Program-made: the position numbers and the translations under genes
Origin: DATFDN01 sp035685165
Lineage (GTDB): Bacteria; Pseudomonadota; Alphaproteobacteria; Acetobacterales; Acetobacteraceae
DNA length: 64,000 nt
NCBI GenBank assembly: GCA_035685165.1
Contig: DASRBI010000019.1
Location: 310,001-374,000, forward strand
Direction: 5' to 3'
Shown here: positions 41,132-48,916 of the stretch, one piece after another
How the letters are laid out: every line of letters starts with the position of its first letter
Numbering within the stretch: the first letter of the stretch is position 1
The notes under the pieces: model-generated
What the model saw: only the letters and a program-made list of their open reading frames with translations
Told to the model about the DNA's origin: nothing
The model's database searches: none

Positions 41132-42124
41132 ATGACCGAAGGCACGCCTCCGACCCGCTGCACCTTGTGCCATCGCATGTTCCGTGCGCTGGGCGATCCC
41201 ATGTTCCGCCGCGCCGAGGCGGACGGGGTGCCGGTGATGGTCGTTGTCCTCGGCGATCGCCAGGCCGCGTTGCCGCTGCGCGCGGTGCAACGGGAGTTCG
41301 GCATCGCGGACGACTCGCCGGACGGACGGATGCTCACGCTGATCGCGCAGGCGCTCGACTTCGTCACCGCGCTGCGGCCGGGCGATACGCTGCCGAACGA
41401 GGTGCTGACCGGCGAGGCGAGCTGGTCGCCCGATCCGTCGCATGTCGCCATCGTGGCCGCGCGGCTCCGTTTGCAGCTTGTCGACTGGCTCACCTCCGGC
41501 GCCGAAAGCGAGCGTGCCCGGCTCGATCCTGAGACGCTGCTGCAAATCGAGGATGATCCGCATCTGCGCGCGCAGGTGCAGACGGCGCTCGCCCGCGCCG
41601 CCGAGGAGCTTCACTTGGCGAACGCCGAGGCGGTGCTCGAGAAGCTGGAGGCGCTTGCCCGCGAGCTCGGCTACATCGAGGCGCTGCGCGAGCGGCTGCT
41701 GGTCCGCGTCCGCCGCATGGCGGAGCGGGTCGAACGGCTGGCGCGCGGCTGGCGCGGCGACGCGCATCACAACGAGACGCTGACGCAAGTCCGCCGCCTC
41801 GCCGCGACGGCGGTGGCGCAGACGCAGGCGCGGTTCGACGAGCTGGACGCGCAAACCGGCGAGGTGATGGCGGCCCTCCGCAACGCCGAGAGCCAGCGTG
41901 CCTTCATCCGCACCAACCGCGATTGGCTCTATCGCAGCTTGCGCGCATGGGAGCCGCTGCTCAATCAATGGGATGAAGCACCCGCCGCGATCGACCAAGA
42001 CACGATCCGGCTGATCCAGCGCACGTACCAGTTCCTCGCGCCGCGCTACATGCCAGTTCAGGAATGGCTTTCTGTCGCGGCGCTGCCTGCCGCGAGGCCG
42101 AAGCAGCTCGGCATGGTGTGGTAG
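41132..42124 (+). CDS. Conserved hypothetical protein with long helical central region
   Basis: The protein has 330 residues. I do not recognise a named family. Residues 1-20 contain one CxxC (TRCTLCHRMFRALGD). Residues 20-110 look like a small alpha/beta unit (VPVMVVVLGDRQAALPLRAVQ). Residues 135-270 are highly helical and charged with heptad-like spacing (EELHLANAEAVLEKLEALAR), suggesting coiled coil. There is no signal peptide or membrane span, so it is likely cytoplasmic. It lies between gatB and the pta-type gene on the same strand with its own spacer. An internal start at MFRALGD (residue 17) is possible. Confidence 0.65.
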   Translation: MTEGTPPTRCTLCHRMFRALGDPMFRRAEADGVPVMVVVLGDRQAALPLRAVQREFGIADDSPDGRMLTLIAQALDFVTALRPGDTLPNEVLTGEASWSPDPSHVAIVAARLRLQLVDWLTSGAESERARLDPETLLQIEDDPHLRAQVQTALARAAEELHLANAEAVLEKLEALARELGYIEALRERLLVRVRRMAERVERLARGWRGDAHHNETLTQVRRLAATAVAQTQARFDELDAQTGEVMAALRNAESQRAFIRTNRDWLYRSLRAWEPLLNQWDEAPAAIDQDTIRLIQRTYQFLAPRYMPVQEWLSVAALPAARPKQLGMVW

Positions 42125-42143
42125 CCGCCGCGCGCGGCTGCCG

Positions 42144-42157
42144 TTGATCTAGGTCAA
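42144..42157. promoter_or_regulatory. FNR/CRP-type operator upstream of the pta-type gene
   Basis: TTGATCTAGGTCAA matches the FNR/FixK consensus TTGAT-N4-ATCAA with one change. It is centred about 136 bases before the phosphotransacetylase-type start, in a free spacer. It suggests induction of the downstream pta-fabI-ackA genes when oxygen is low. Confidence 0.65.
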
Positions 42158-42186
42158 TGCCGCGCTGCGGCAAACAGGCGGTAAGC

Positions 42187-42294
42187 ATGGCGGTGTCCAC
42201 GGGAGAGTGCCATGTCCGCCGCACCGAGCGCATCAAGGCCCTGTTCGTTTCGCGCGAGCCGGCGCGGGTGAGACGAGTTCGCATCGATGCCTGA
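42187..42294 (+). CDS. Possible upstream ORF (35 residues) overlapping the pta-type start
   Basis: The ORF reads MAVSTGECHVRRTERIKALF and then VSREPARVRRVRIDA, basic in character, and ends with its TGA inside the first codons of the next gene (ATGCCTGA). Overlap of this kind can couple translation. There is no convincing ribosome binding site before ATG 42187, so this is a weak call. Confidence 0.2.
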   Translation: MAVSTGECHVRRTERIKALFVSREPARVRRVRIDA

Positions 42295-43249
42295 CGCCAC
42301 CGCACCGGCCGCGCCGGCGCACGCGAAATACCGCCAGCTCGTCGCGCGCGCACAGCAACTGCCGCCGGCGGTGACGGCGGTTGCCCATCCGTGCGACGAG
42401 GTTTCCCTGGAAAGCGCGGTGGAAGCGGCGCGGCTTCGCTTGATCGTGCCGATCCTTGTCGGCCCCGCCGCCCGCGTGCGCGACGTGGCGGCAGGCAACG
42501 GCATCGACATCGGCGGGCTGCGCCTCGTCGACTCCGAGCACAGCCATGACTCGGCCGCGAAGGCGGTGGCCCTCGTGCGCGCGGGCGAGGCCGAGGCCCT
42601 GATGAAAGGAAGCCTGCACACCGACGAGCTGATGGGCGCCGTGGTTTCCCGCGACAGCGGCATCCGCACGGCCCGGCGCATCAGCCATTGCTTCATCATG
42701 GATGTGCCTTCACATCCCGAGCCGCTGATCATCACCGACGCGGCGGTGAACATCGCGCCGACCTTGGAGGAGAAGGTCGATATCGTGCAGAACGCGATCG
42801 ACCTCGCTCACGCGATGGGTGCGGAGGAGGTGCGCGTCGCGATCCTGAGCGCGATGGAAACCGTCAATCCGAAGGTGATCTCCACCATCGAAGCCGCGGC
42901 GCTTTGCAAGATGGCCGACCGCGGCCAGATCACGGGCGCGGTGCTCGACGGCCCGCTGGCGCTCGACAACGCCATCAACGCCGAGGCGGCAGCGATCAAG
43001 CACATCGTTTCGCCCGTGGCCGGACGCGCGAACGTGCTCGTAGTGCCCGATCTCGAAGCCGGCAACATGCTTGCCAAAAGCCTTTCGTTCCTGGCCGGTG
43101 CCGATGCGGCGGGGATCGTGCTCGGCGCGCGCGTGCCGATCATTCTCGCCAGCCGCGCCGATGCCCTGCTCACGCGGCTCGCCTCTTGCGCGGTCGCACT
43201 GCTCGTCGCCGGATCGCGCCGGACGAGTCCGGCCGCCGCGATCCGCTAG
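42287..43249 (+). CDS. Phosphate acetyl/butyryltransferase (Pta/Ptb family)
   Basis: This 320-residue enzyme transfers an acyl group between CoA and phosphate. Signature stretches are EAEALMKGSLHTDELMGAV, RRISHCFIMDVP, the ITDAAVNIAPTLEEK segment, AILSAMETVNPKVISTIEA and GPLALDNAINAEAAAIK. It is the short form without an N-terminal DRTGG or enoyl-CoA hydratase domain. Acetyl versus butyryl specificity is not decided by sequence, but the acetate kinase gene two places downstream makes acetyl the likely substrate. Together they would yield ATP from acetyl-CoA, or activate acetate. Confidence 0.88.
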   Translation: MPDATAPAAPAHAKYRQLVARAQQLPPAVTAVAHPCDEVSLESAVEAARLRLIVPILVGPAARVRDVAAGNGIDIGGLRLVDSEHSHDSAAKAVALVRAGEAEALMKGSLHTDELMGAVVSRDSGIRTARRISHCFIMDVPSHPEPLIITDAAVNIAPTLEEKVDIVQNAIDLAHAMGAEEVRVAILSAMETVNPKVISTIEAAALCKMADRGQITGAVLDGPLALDNAINAEAAAIKHIVSPVAGRANVLVVPDLEAGNMLAKSLSFLAGADAAGIVLGARVPIILASRADALLTRLASCAVALLVAGSRRTSPAAAIR

Positions 43250-43259
43250 GAGAAGGACG

Positions 43260-44042
43260 ATGATCGAACGTGCAATCGAGCCGGTCCTCGGCGGCCGCAA
43301 GGCGCTCGTCGTCGGCATCGCCAACGACCAGTCCATCGCTTGGGGCTGCGCCAAGGCGTTCCGCTTCGCCGGCGCCGATCTCGCCGTCACCTGGCTCAAC
43401 GAGAAAGCCCGGCGCTTCGTCGAGCCGCTGGCGCAGGAGCTTGAGGCGCAGATCGCGATGGAGCTGGACGTGAGCGTCCCCGGCCAGCTCGAAGCGGTGT
43501 TCGACAAAATCCGCAGCCAGTGGGGAAGGCTCGATATCCTGGTCCACTCGATCGCCTTCGCCCCGAAGCAGGATTTGCAAGGCGGGCTGCTCGACTGTTC
43601 GGCGGAGGGTTTCGCGAAGGCGATGGACATTTCCTGCCATTCCTTCGTGCGGATGGCGAAGCTTGCTGCGCCGCTGATGACCGAGGGCGGGGCGATGTTC
43701 GCGATGAGCTACTACGGCGCGAACCGGGTGGTGCCTAACTACAATGTGATGGGCCCGGTGAAGGCGGCGCTGGAGGCCGCGTGCCGCTATCTCGCCTACG
43801 AGCTCGGCCATCTCGATATCCGCGTGCACGCCATCTCGCCCGGCCCGCTCAAGACCCGCGCCGCCTCCGGGCTCAAGGAATTCGAGCACCTGCTGAACGA
43901 GGCGGCGCAGAAATCCCCGCTGGGCGAGCTGGTGGATATCATGGATGTCGGCTTTGCCTGCGCCTATCTCTCCACCCCGTTCGCGCGGCGCGTGACCGGG
44001 GGCACCGTCTATGTCGATGGCGGGACCAACATCATCGCCTGA
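43260..44042 (+). CDS. fabI: Enoyl-[acyl-carrier-protein] reductase
   Basis: This 260-residue enzyme reduces the trans-2-enoyl-ACP double bond in fatty acid synthesis. The cofactor start GRKALVVGIANDQSIAWGCA and the catalytic pair Tyr161 and Lys168 (YNVMGPVK, Tyr-x6-Lys) mark FabI rather than other short-chain dehydrogenases. LVHSIAFAPKQDLQGG and AISPGPLKTRAASGL are also typical. ATG 43260 has GGAGAAGG upstream, ten bases after the pta-type stop. FabI is the target of triclosan-class inhibitors. Its placement between pta and ackA recurs in several alphaproteobacteria. Confidence 0.93.
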   Translation: MIERAIEPVLGGRKALVVGIANDQSIAWGCAKAFRFAGADLAVTWLNEKARRFVEPLAQELEAQIAMELDVSVPGQLEAVFDKIRSQWGRLDILVHSIAFAPKQDLQGGLLDCSAEGFAKAMDISCHSFVRMAKLAAPLMTEGGAMFAMSYYGANRVVPNYNVMGPVKAALEAACRYLAYELGHLDIRVHAISPGPLKTRAASGLKEFEHLLNEAAQKSPLGELVDIMDVGFACAYLSTPFARRVTGGTVYVDGGTNIIA

Positions 44043-44059
44043 CCGCACCGGAGCTTGCC

Positions 44060-45250
44060 GTGCCGACGAAAGCCTGTCTCGCCGTGCTCAATGCCGGCTC
44101 GTCCAGCATCAAGTTCGCGCTCTATGACCCGGCGCGGCTCGAAGCGGTGCTGTATCGCGGCCAGATCGACGGCATCGGCGTGGCTCCGAAGCTCCATGTC
44201 ACGGACGGAGCGGGCAAGGTGGTCAGCGAGCGGAGCTGGGACAAAGCCGGTTTCGGCCACGCCGAGGCCACTCACGCGCTGATGGCCGAAGCGCAGACGC
44301 TGCTGCGCGGCGTCCCGGTGGTTGCCGCCGGGCACCGCGTGGTGCATGGCGGGACCGAGTTCGCCGAGCCGGTGCGCGTCACGGCGGACGTGATCGCGCG
44401 CCTCTCACGGCTCATCCCGCTCGCCCCGCTGCACGAGCCGCACAATATCGCGCCGATGCAGACCATCCTGGAGGTTGCTGGGCACGTCCCGCAGGTTGCC
44501 TGCTTCGACACCGCCTTTCACCGCCGCCAGCCGGAGCTCGCCCAGATGTTCGGCCTGCCGCGCGAGATGACGGAGCACGGCATCAGGCGCTACGGATTTC
44601 ATGGACTTTCCTACGAATACATCACCTGCCGCCTGCGTGAGCAGGCGCCGGATCTGGCGGCGGGCAAGGTGGTGATCGCGCATCTCGGCAACGGCGCGAG
44701 CCTCTGCGCCGTGCGGGCGGGAAGCAGCATCGCGAGCACGATGGGATTCAGCGCCGTCGACGGGCTGATGATGGGAACCCGTTCCGGGGCGCTTGATCCC
44801 GGCGTGCTGATCTATTTGATGGACGAGCGCGGCATGGACGCGCGCGCCTTGGAAGACCTGCTCTATCGGAACTCCGGTTTGCTCGGCGTCTCGGGGATAT
44901 CGTCGGACATGCGCGCGTTGCGCGCGTCGAAGGAGCCCGCGGCGGCCGAGGCGATCGCGCTGTTCGTTTACCGGATCGTACGCGAGATCGGCTCGCTCGC
45001 CGCGGCGCTCGGCGGGCTGGACGGTCTCGTCTTCACCGCCGGCATCGGCGAGCACGACGCCGCGACGCGGGCCGAAGTGGTGGCGGGCTGCGCGTGGCTC
45101 GGCTTGCGCCTCGATACCGCGCGGAACGGGAAGGGAGAGGGGCGGATCAGCGCCGATCACTCGGCCGCGCCGGTCTGGGTGATCCCGACCGACGAGGAGC
45201 GCATGATCGCGCATCACACCGCCGAACTGCTCGGGCTCTCCGCCGCCTAG
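44060..45250 (+). CDS. ackA: Acetate kinase
   Basis: This 396-residue enzyme converts acetyl phosphate plus ADP to acetate plus ATP. ASKHA-family motifs are LNAGSSSIKFALYD near the N-terminus, GHRVVHGGTEFAEP, CFDTAFHRRQPE, YGFHGLSYEYI, IAHLGNGASLCAV, MMGTRSGALDPG and the final FTAGIGEHDAATRA. GTG 44060 is the start (MPTKACLAVLNAG). It is the last gene of the pta-fabI-ackA cluster. Substrate range may include other short acids. Confidence 0.94.
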   Translation: MPTKACLAVLNAGSSSIKFALYDPARLEAVLYRGQIDGIGVAPKLHVTDGAGKVVSERSWDKAGFGHAEATHALMAEAQTLLRGVPVVAAGHRVVHGGTEFAEPVRVTADVIARLSRLIPLAPLHEPHNIAPMQTILEVAGHVPQVACFDTAFHRRQPELAQMFGLPREMTEHGIRRYGFHGLSYEYITCRLREQAPDLAAGKVVIAHLGNGASLCAVRAGSSIASTMGFSAVDGLMMGTRSGALDPGVLIYLMDERGMDARALEDLLYRNSGLLGVSGISSDMRALRASKEPAAAEAIALFVYRIVREIGSLAAALGGLDGLVFTAGIGEHDAATRAEVVAGCAWLGLRLDTARNGKGEGRISADHSAAPVWVIPTDEERMIAHHTAELLGLSAA

Positions 45251-45295
45251 ACTCGCGCCGCCCGGCATCCCTCGGCCGTCGCAAGAGGAGCCGCC

Positions 45296-45721
45296 ATGTC
45301 CCGCGTTGTCGGCATCGACCATCTCGTCATTCGGGTCAGCGACTACGAGCGCTCGAAGGAATTCTACGGCAAGCTGTTCGGCTTCCTCGGCTTCGAAATA
45401 TCCGACGAATACGAGGACGCGATCGGCTGGACCAACGGCCTTACGCGATTCTGGATCGGCCCCGCCGACGCGCGCGGGCGGCGGCACAGACACCGGACCG
45501 GCGAGGTGGGCTTCCACCACTACGCCTTTCAGCTCCGCAGCCGCCGCGACGTGGACGAGCTGGAGGCGTTCTTGAAATCGATCGGCGCGGTGATCGTCGA
45601 TCCTGCGGGCGAGTACTACGAGGACTATTACGCCGTGTTCTTTCTCGATCCCGACGGGCTCAAGCTCGAGGGCATGAAATACGGCGAGCTAAGCGCGAGG
45701 AGGGCCGCCGCCCCCCCTTGA
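45296..45721 (+). CDS. VOC-superfamily (glyoxalase/dioxygenase-like) protein
   Basis: The protein has 141 residues with two beta-alpha-beta-beta-beta halves. VVGIDHLVIRVSDYERSKEFYGKLFG gives the N-terminal His metal ligand. GEVGFHHYAFQL supplies a central His, and FLDPDGLKLEGMKYGE ends with the Glu ligand. VOC proteins include glyoxalase I, fosfomycin-resistance enzymes and ring-cleaving dioxygenases; function is not resolved here. GAGGAG precedes ATG 45296. Confidence 0.82.
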   Translation: MSRVVGIDHLVIRVSDYERSKEFYGKLFGFLGFEISDEYEDAIGWTNGLTRFWIGPADARGRRHRHRTGEVGFHHYAFQLRSRRDVDELEAFLKSIGAVIVDPAGEYYEDYYAVFFLDPDGLKLEGMKYGELSARRAAAPP

Positions 45722-45991
45722 AGCGGCGCGGCGGCGACCTAAGACAATAGCATCGCCGGATGCCTCGAAGAGGGTTCGGCGGGTCAGGCGCTCGTATCCA
45801 TGTTGCTCGCGGAGGGTATGGTTATGAGGACGGCCAGTTCTGGCGCACGCACTTTCTCCGGCGCCCCGCTTTTGCGGCGCGTCGGGAACTGACCTCCAAC
45901 GGCAGCGGGATCCGGGCAGTAGGGATTCGGCAGCAGACCGCGAATCGCCGCGTGCGATCCGCTAGCTTCTGCATTGGATGGAGGTGTGACG

Positions 45992-46483
45992 ATGGCTTTG
46001 ACTGATCTGGTTCCGTGGAGCCGCAGCCGCTCGGTGGCTGCGCCGCGCTCCGCTGACGAGGGCGATCCGTTCCTCGCGTTGCATCGCGAGATGAACCGCA
46101 TGTTCGACGACTTCGCGCGCGGGTTCGGCATCGGAATGCCGGCGCGCTTCGGCGTCGGCGGCAACTGGCCAACCGTCGAGGTGAGCGAGACCGAGAACGA
46201 GGTGAAGGTGGTGGCCGAGCTGCCCGGGATGGAGCAGAAGGACATCGAGGTGTCGCTAGCGGACGGCGTGCTGACACTCAAGGGCGAGAAGAAGTCGGAA
46301 ACCAACGGTGCGCTCTACAGCGAACGCTGGCACGGCCGGTTCCAGCGCGCGTTGCAGGTGGGCCCGGAAGTCGATCCCGACAAGGTGAGCGCCAGCTTCA
46401 AGAACGGCGTGCTCACCGTCACGATGCCGAAGCACGCGGAGGCGCAGAGCCGGGTGAAGCGCATCCCGATCAGCAACGGCTGA
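45992..46483 (+). CDS. Small heat-shock protein, Hsp20/alpha-crystallin family
   Basis: This ATP-independent chaperone has 163 residues. The alpha-crystallin domain runs about 57-150, starting NWPTVEVSETENEVKVVAEL and including VLTLKGEKKSE, with the C-terminal strand NGVLTVTMPK and the short IPI motif (RIPISNG) for oligomerisation. ATG 45992 has GGAGGTG upstream; a TTG at 45974 is in frame but less likely. The 270-base leader contains ACCTCC (45892-45897), able to pair with that ribosome binding site, as in heat-sensing leaders, though unproven. Confidence 0.93.
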   Translation: MALTDLVPWSRSRSVAAPRSADEGDPFLALHREMNRMFDDFARGFGIGMPARFGVGGNWPTVEVSETENEVKVVAELPGMEQKDIEVSLADGVLTLKGEKKSETNGALYSERWHGRFQRALQVGPEVDPDKVSASFKNGVLTVTMPKHAEAQSRVKRIPISNG

Positions 46484-46511
46484 GAGCGCGCGCCGAACCC
46501 CTCCCCCCTAC

Positions 46512-46532
46512 CCCCTCCCGCGGGGGGAGGGG
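46512..46532. repeat. GC-rich hairpin after the Hsp20 gene
   Basis: CCCCTCCC (46512-46519) pairs with GGGAGGGG (46525-46532). There is no following T-run. It may mark the end of the hsp20 transcript. Confidence 0.4.
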
Positions 46533-46567
46533 CGTCTGCCTTTCAGCGGGGCTGATGAGGAGAGCGA

Positions 46568-47233
46568 ATGTCCGACGAGCGCTGGTCCGAGGTGGACGCG
46601 TATTTCGCCGCGCGGCTCGCGCGCGATCCGGTGCTGGATGCGGTGCTGGCGGCCAATCAGGAGGCTGGGCTGCCGGCGATCGACGTCTCGCCGCTTCAAG
46701 GCCGCTTCTTGGAGATCATGGTGCGTCTCGTGCGCGCGCGGCTCGTGCTGGAGATCGGCACGCTCGGCGCCTATTCGACGATCTGGATGGCGCGTGCGCT
46801 CCCGCAGGGCGGACGGATCGTTACGCTGGAGGCCGATGGACGCCATGCCGAGGTCGCGCGGCGCAACCTCGCGCACGCCGGCGTCGCCGAGCGCGTCGAT
46901 CTGCGCGTCGGAGCGGCGCTCGAGACCTTGCCGGAGGTCGCGGCCGAGGGCCTCGGGCCGTTCGATTTCGTTTTCATCGACGCCGATAAGCGCGGCAACC
47001 CGGATTATCTCAGCTGGGCGCTGCAGCTGACCCGGCCCGGTAGTCTGATCGTCGCCGACAACGTGGTGCGCGAGGGCGGGGTGATCGAGCGGGAGCGCGA
47101 TCCGAACGTGGAGGGCATCCGGCGGTTCGTCGATATGGTGAGCGCCGAGCCGCGCCTGATCGCGACAGCGCTGCAAACGGTCGGTGCCAAGGGATGGGAC
47201 GGGTTCGCGATGGCGCTGGTTGTCGGGGCGTAA
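46568..47233 (+). CDS. O-methyltransferase (catechol/caffeoyl-CoA type)
   Basis: The protein has 221 residues of the class I methyltransferase fold, family 3. Motif I is LVLEIGTLGAYSTIWMARAL (about 59-78). The metal-binding Asp is in FDFVFIDADKRGNPDYL, and VADNVVREGG supplies another conserved Asn/Asp pair. These enzymes methylate catechol-like hydroxyls with SAM and Mg. Substrate unknown. It begins just after the Hsp20 gene hairpin. Confidence 0.85.
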   Translation: MSDERWSEVDAYFAARLARDPVLDAVLAANQEAGLPAIDVSPLQGRFLEIMVRLVRARLVLEIGTLGAYSTIWMARALPQGGRIVTLEADGRHAEVARRNLAHAGVAERVDLRVGAALETLPEVAAEGLGPFDFVFIDADKRGNPDYLSWALQLTRPGSLIVADNVVREGGVIERERDPNVEGIRRFVDMVSAEPRLIATALQTVGAKGWDGFAMALVVGA

Positions 47234-47248
47234 CGCGCCTCAATTCCA

Positions 47249-47338
47249 TCGTCATGGCCTGGCTTGGCCGGCCACCCACGACTGTGCCACCCGCACGAAA
47301 GGTCGTGGGTGCCCAGGCCAAGCCCGGGCATCACGGAG
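47249..47338. repeat. Bipartite palindromic repeat, class A
   Basis: The left arm CGTCATGGCCTGGCTTGGCC continues with GGCCACCCACGAC. The right arm is nearly its reverse complement (GTCGTGGGTGCCCAGGCCAA and then GCCCGGGCATCACG). The whole forms a long stem with a short central loop, between convergent methyltransferase genes. Confidence 0.75.
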
Positions 47339-47442
47339 GAAGCGAAGGGCTGAACTGGCAACTTGACTGAACAGCGTGGGCTTGGCCCGGTCAGGACGAT
47401 CGAAAGTAGCTGCGGATCGTTCGGGATGGAACGGCGGCCAAC

Positions 47443-48228
47443 CTACCTCACGATGATCCCCTGTCCGGTCGGCACGCTGAGGATCGCCGCGCCGTGCGCG
47501 CGGGCGAAATCGTCGAACGCGTTGCGCTGCGCGGCGTGGCTGGACCAGCCGTAGTCGTCGAGCAGGATCACGCCGCCCTTGCTCATCCGGTCCCAGAAGA
47601 AAGCAAGTGCCGCGATCTCCGGCAGCACGATGTTCATATCGACCGACAGGTAGGCGACGCGGCGATCTGCGGGGAAGGCGGCGAGCGTCTCGGGCACCGT
47701 GCCGCGCACGAGCTTGCAGCGCGGCCAGGGGGCGAAGTTGGCGCGCGCGAGCTCGTAGCATTCCTCGTAGGAATTGCGGTTGTGCCAGCCGCCGATTCCC
47801 TGCCGCTCGGCCTCGGTCATCTGTTCGTCTGGGATGCCGGCGAACGTGTCGAACAGCCAGAAATCACGGTCGAGCGTGTTGAAATCGAGCCAGTCGCAGA
47901 TCGCGAGCGACAGCATTCCGGTATCGACGCCGCATTCGACGAAATCGCCTTCCGTCTGCGCGGCCTGCGACGCGGCCCAAAGCGCCACATGGGTGATCCA
48001 GCGGTTGTCGTCGATGTGCGCCGCCTTCTTGTGGCCGCTATTCCAACCGCGCGCATGGGCGCGCTTAAAGCGCGGATCGGCGAGGAAGTGCGCGGACTTG
48101 CCGAACGCACGCAGCCCGCAGCCGTTGAAGGCGTATTCGATGAGCACCGGCTTCCCGCCGGCAGGATAGACAAGCTCGCCGTTGTCGTATTGCAGCGCCA
48201 CCGCGCGCGGCATCCGGTTCGTATCCAT
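47443..48228 (-). CDS. TylF/MycF-family macrocin-type O-methyltransferase-like protein
   Basis: The protein has 261 residues. The SAM-binding segment is GDFVECGVDTGMLSLAICDW, matching the TylF family pattern. FWLFDTFAGIPDEQMTEAER and FFWDRMSKGGVILLDDYGW (metal-binding Asp pair) are characteristic. In antibiotic clusters TylF methylates sugar hydroxyls with Mg; outside clusters, as here, such enzymes probably act on polysaccharide or nucleotide sugars. No glycan genes adjoin. It is convergent with the O-methyltransferase gene and divergent from the GlcG/HbpS-like gene. Confidence 0.82.
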   Translation of the reverse strand: MDTNRMPRAVALQYDNGELVYPAGGKPVLIEYAFNGCGLRAFGKSAHFLADPRFKRAHARGWNSGHKKAAHIDDNRWITHVALWAASQAAQTEGDFVECGVDTGMLSLAICDWLDFNTLDRDFWLFDTFAGIPDEQMTEAERQGIGGWHNRNSYEECYELARANFAPWPRCKLVRGTVPETLAAFPADRRVAYLSVDMNIVLPEIAALAFFWDRMSKGGVILLDDYGWSSHAAQRNAFDDFARAHGAAILSVPTGQGIIVR

Positions 48229-48355
48229 TGGCCTGATTCCTTCCTGGCCCGCCGCGGCGAGCCTTGCGCGGAAGGGTTGAGAATCCGCTAACCCCCGTCT
48301 TTCGCCTGCGCGAGGGGACGATCAGAATGAGGGCGAGGCCGGAGGGAACGGGACA

Positions 48356-48778
48356 ATGGAGGGACTGACGCTTGCCCAGGCGGAAGCGGTGTTGAAGGGC
48401 GCGCTCGCGCACGCGCGGGCGCAGAGGATGCAGCCCTTGGCGGTCCTCGTGCTCGATGCGCGCGGGGTGCCCAAGGCCTTCGCCGCCGAAGACGGCACGA
48501 GCCTGCGGCGCTTCGAGATCGCGCACGGCAAGGCGCATGGGGCGCTGGCGATGGGCGTCAGCTCGCGCGAGCTCGGCAATCGCGCGGTCGAGCGCCCGCA
48601 CTTCATCGCCGCCGTGACGCACGCGGTCGGCGGGGCGCTCGTGCCGGTGGCGGGCGGCGTGCTGATCCGCGACGCGGCGGGGGCGGTGATCGGGGCGGCG
48701 GGCGCCTCGGGCGATACATCGGACAACGACGAGGCGGCGGTGCTGGCGGGGATCGCGGCGGCCGGGCTCGGTTCGTAG
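48356..48778 (+). CDS. GlcG/HbpS-family (haem-degrading/binding) protein
   Basis: The protein has 140 residues, close to the family norm, beginning LTLAQAEAVLKGALAHARAQ and containing PLAVLVLDARGVPKAFAAED and the Gly-rich GGVLIRDAAGAVIGAAGASG. HbpS binds haem in Streptomyces; GlcG accompanies glycolate genes, and many members are uncharacterised. No signal peptide is seen, so it is cytoplasmic. It is followed immediately by the second 32-bp-period array, which fills the convergent spacer to the LysR gene. Confidence 0.83.
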   Translation: MEGLTLAQAEAVLKGALAHARAQRMQPLAVLVLDARGVPKAFAAEDGTSLRRFEIAHGKAHGALAMGVSSRELGNRAVERPHFIAAVTHAVGGALVPVAGGVLIRDAAGAVIGAAGASGDTSDNDEAAVLAGIAAAGLGS

Positions 48779-48780
48779 TT

Positions 48781-48914
48781 CAGTACCGATTTCGAGGCCG
48801 CGCGGCGGGGTTTCGTACGAACTTCGCGCGCCCAAGACGGCGTTCCGTACGACATTCGCCGGGCGCGGCGCGCGTTTCGTCCGAAATTCCGTGCCCGGCG
48901 GCGGCTGCGTGTAC
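48781..48914 (-). repeat. Array 2: five anchors of exact 32-bp period with TTCGTACGAA-type core
   Basis: The hexamers are CAGTAC (48781), TCGTAC (48813), CCGTAC (48845), TCGTCC (48877) and GTGTAC (48909), each exactly 32 bases apart. The best copy holds the perfect palindrome TTCGTACGAA (48812-48821). On the minus strand, units start GTACAC next to the LysR stop, then GGACGA, GTACGG, GTACGA and GTACTG. The array occupies the whole 138-base spacer between convergent genes. It shares core, period and first-unit variant with array 1 (2067-2226). Confidence 0.78.
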
Positions 48915-48916
48915 GC

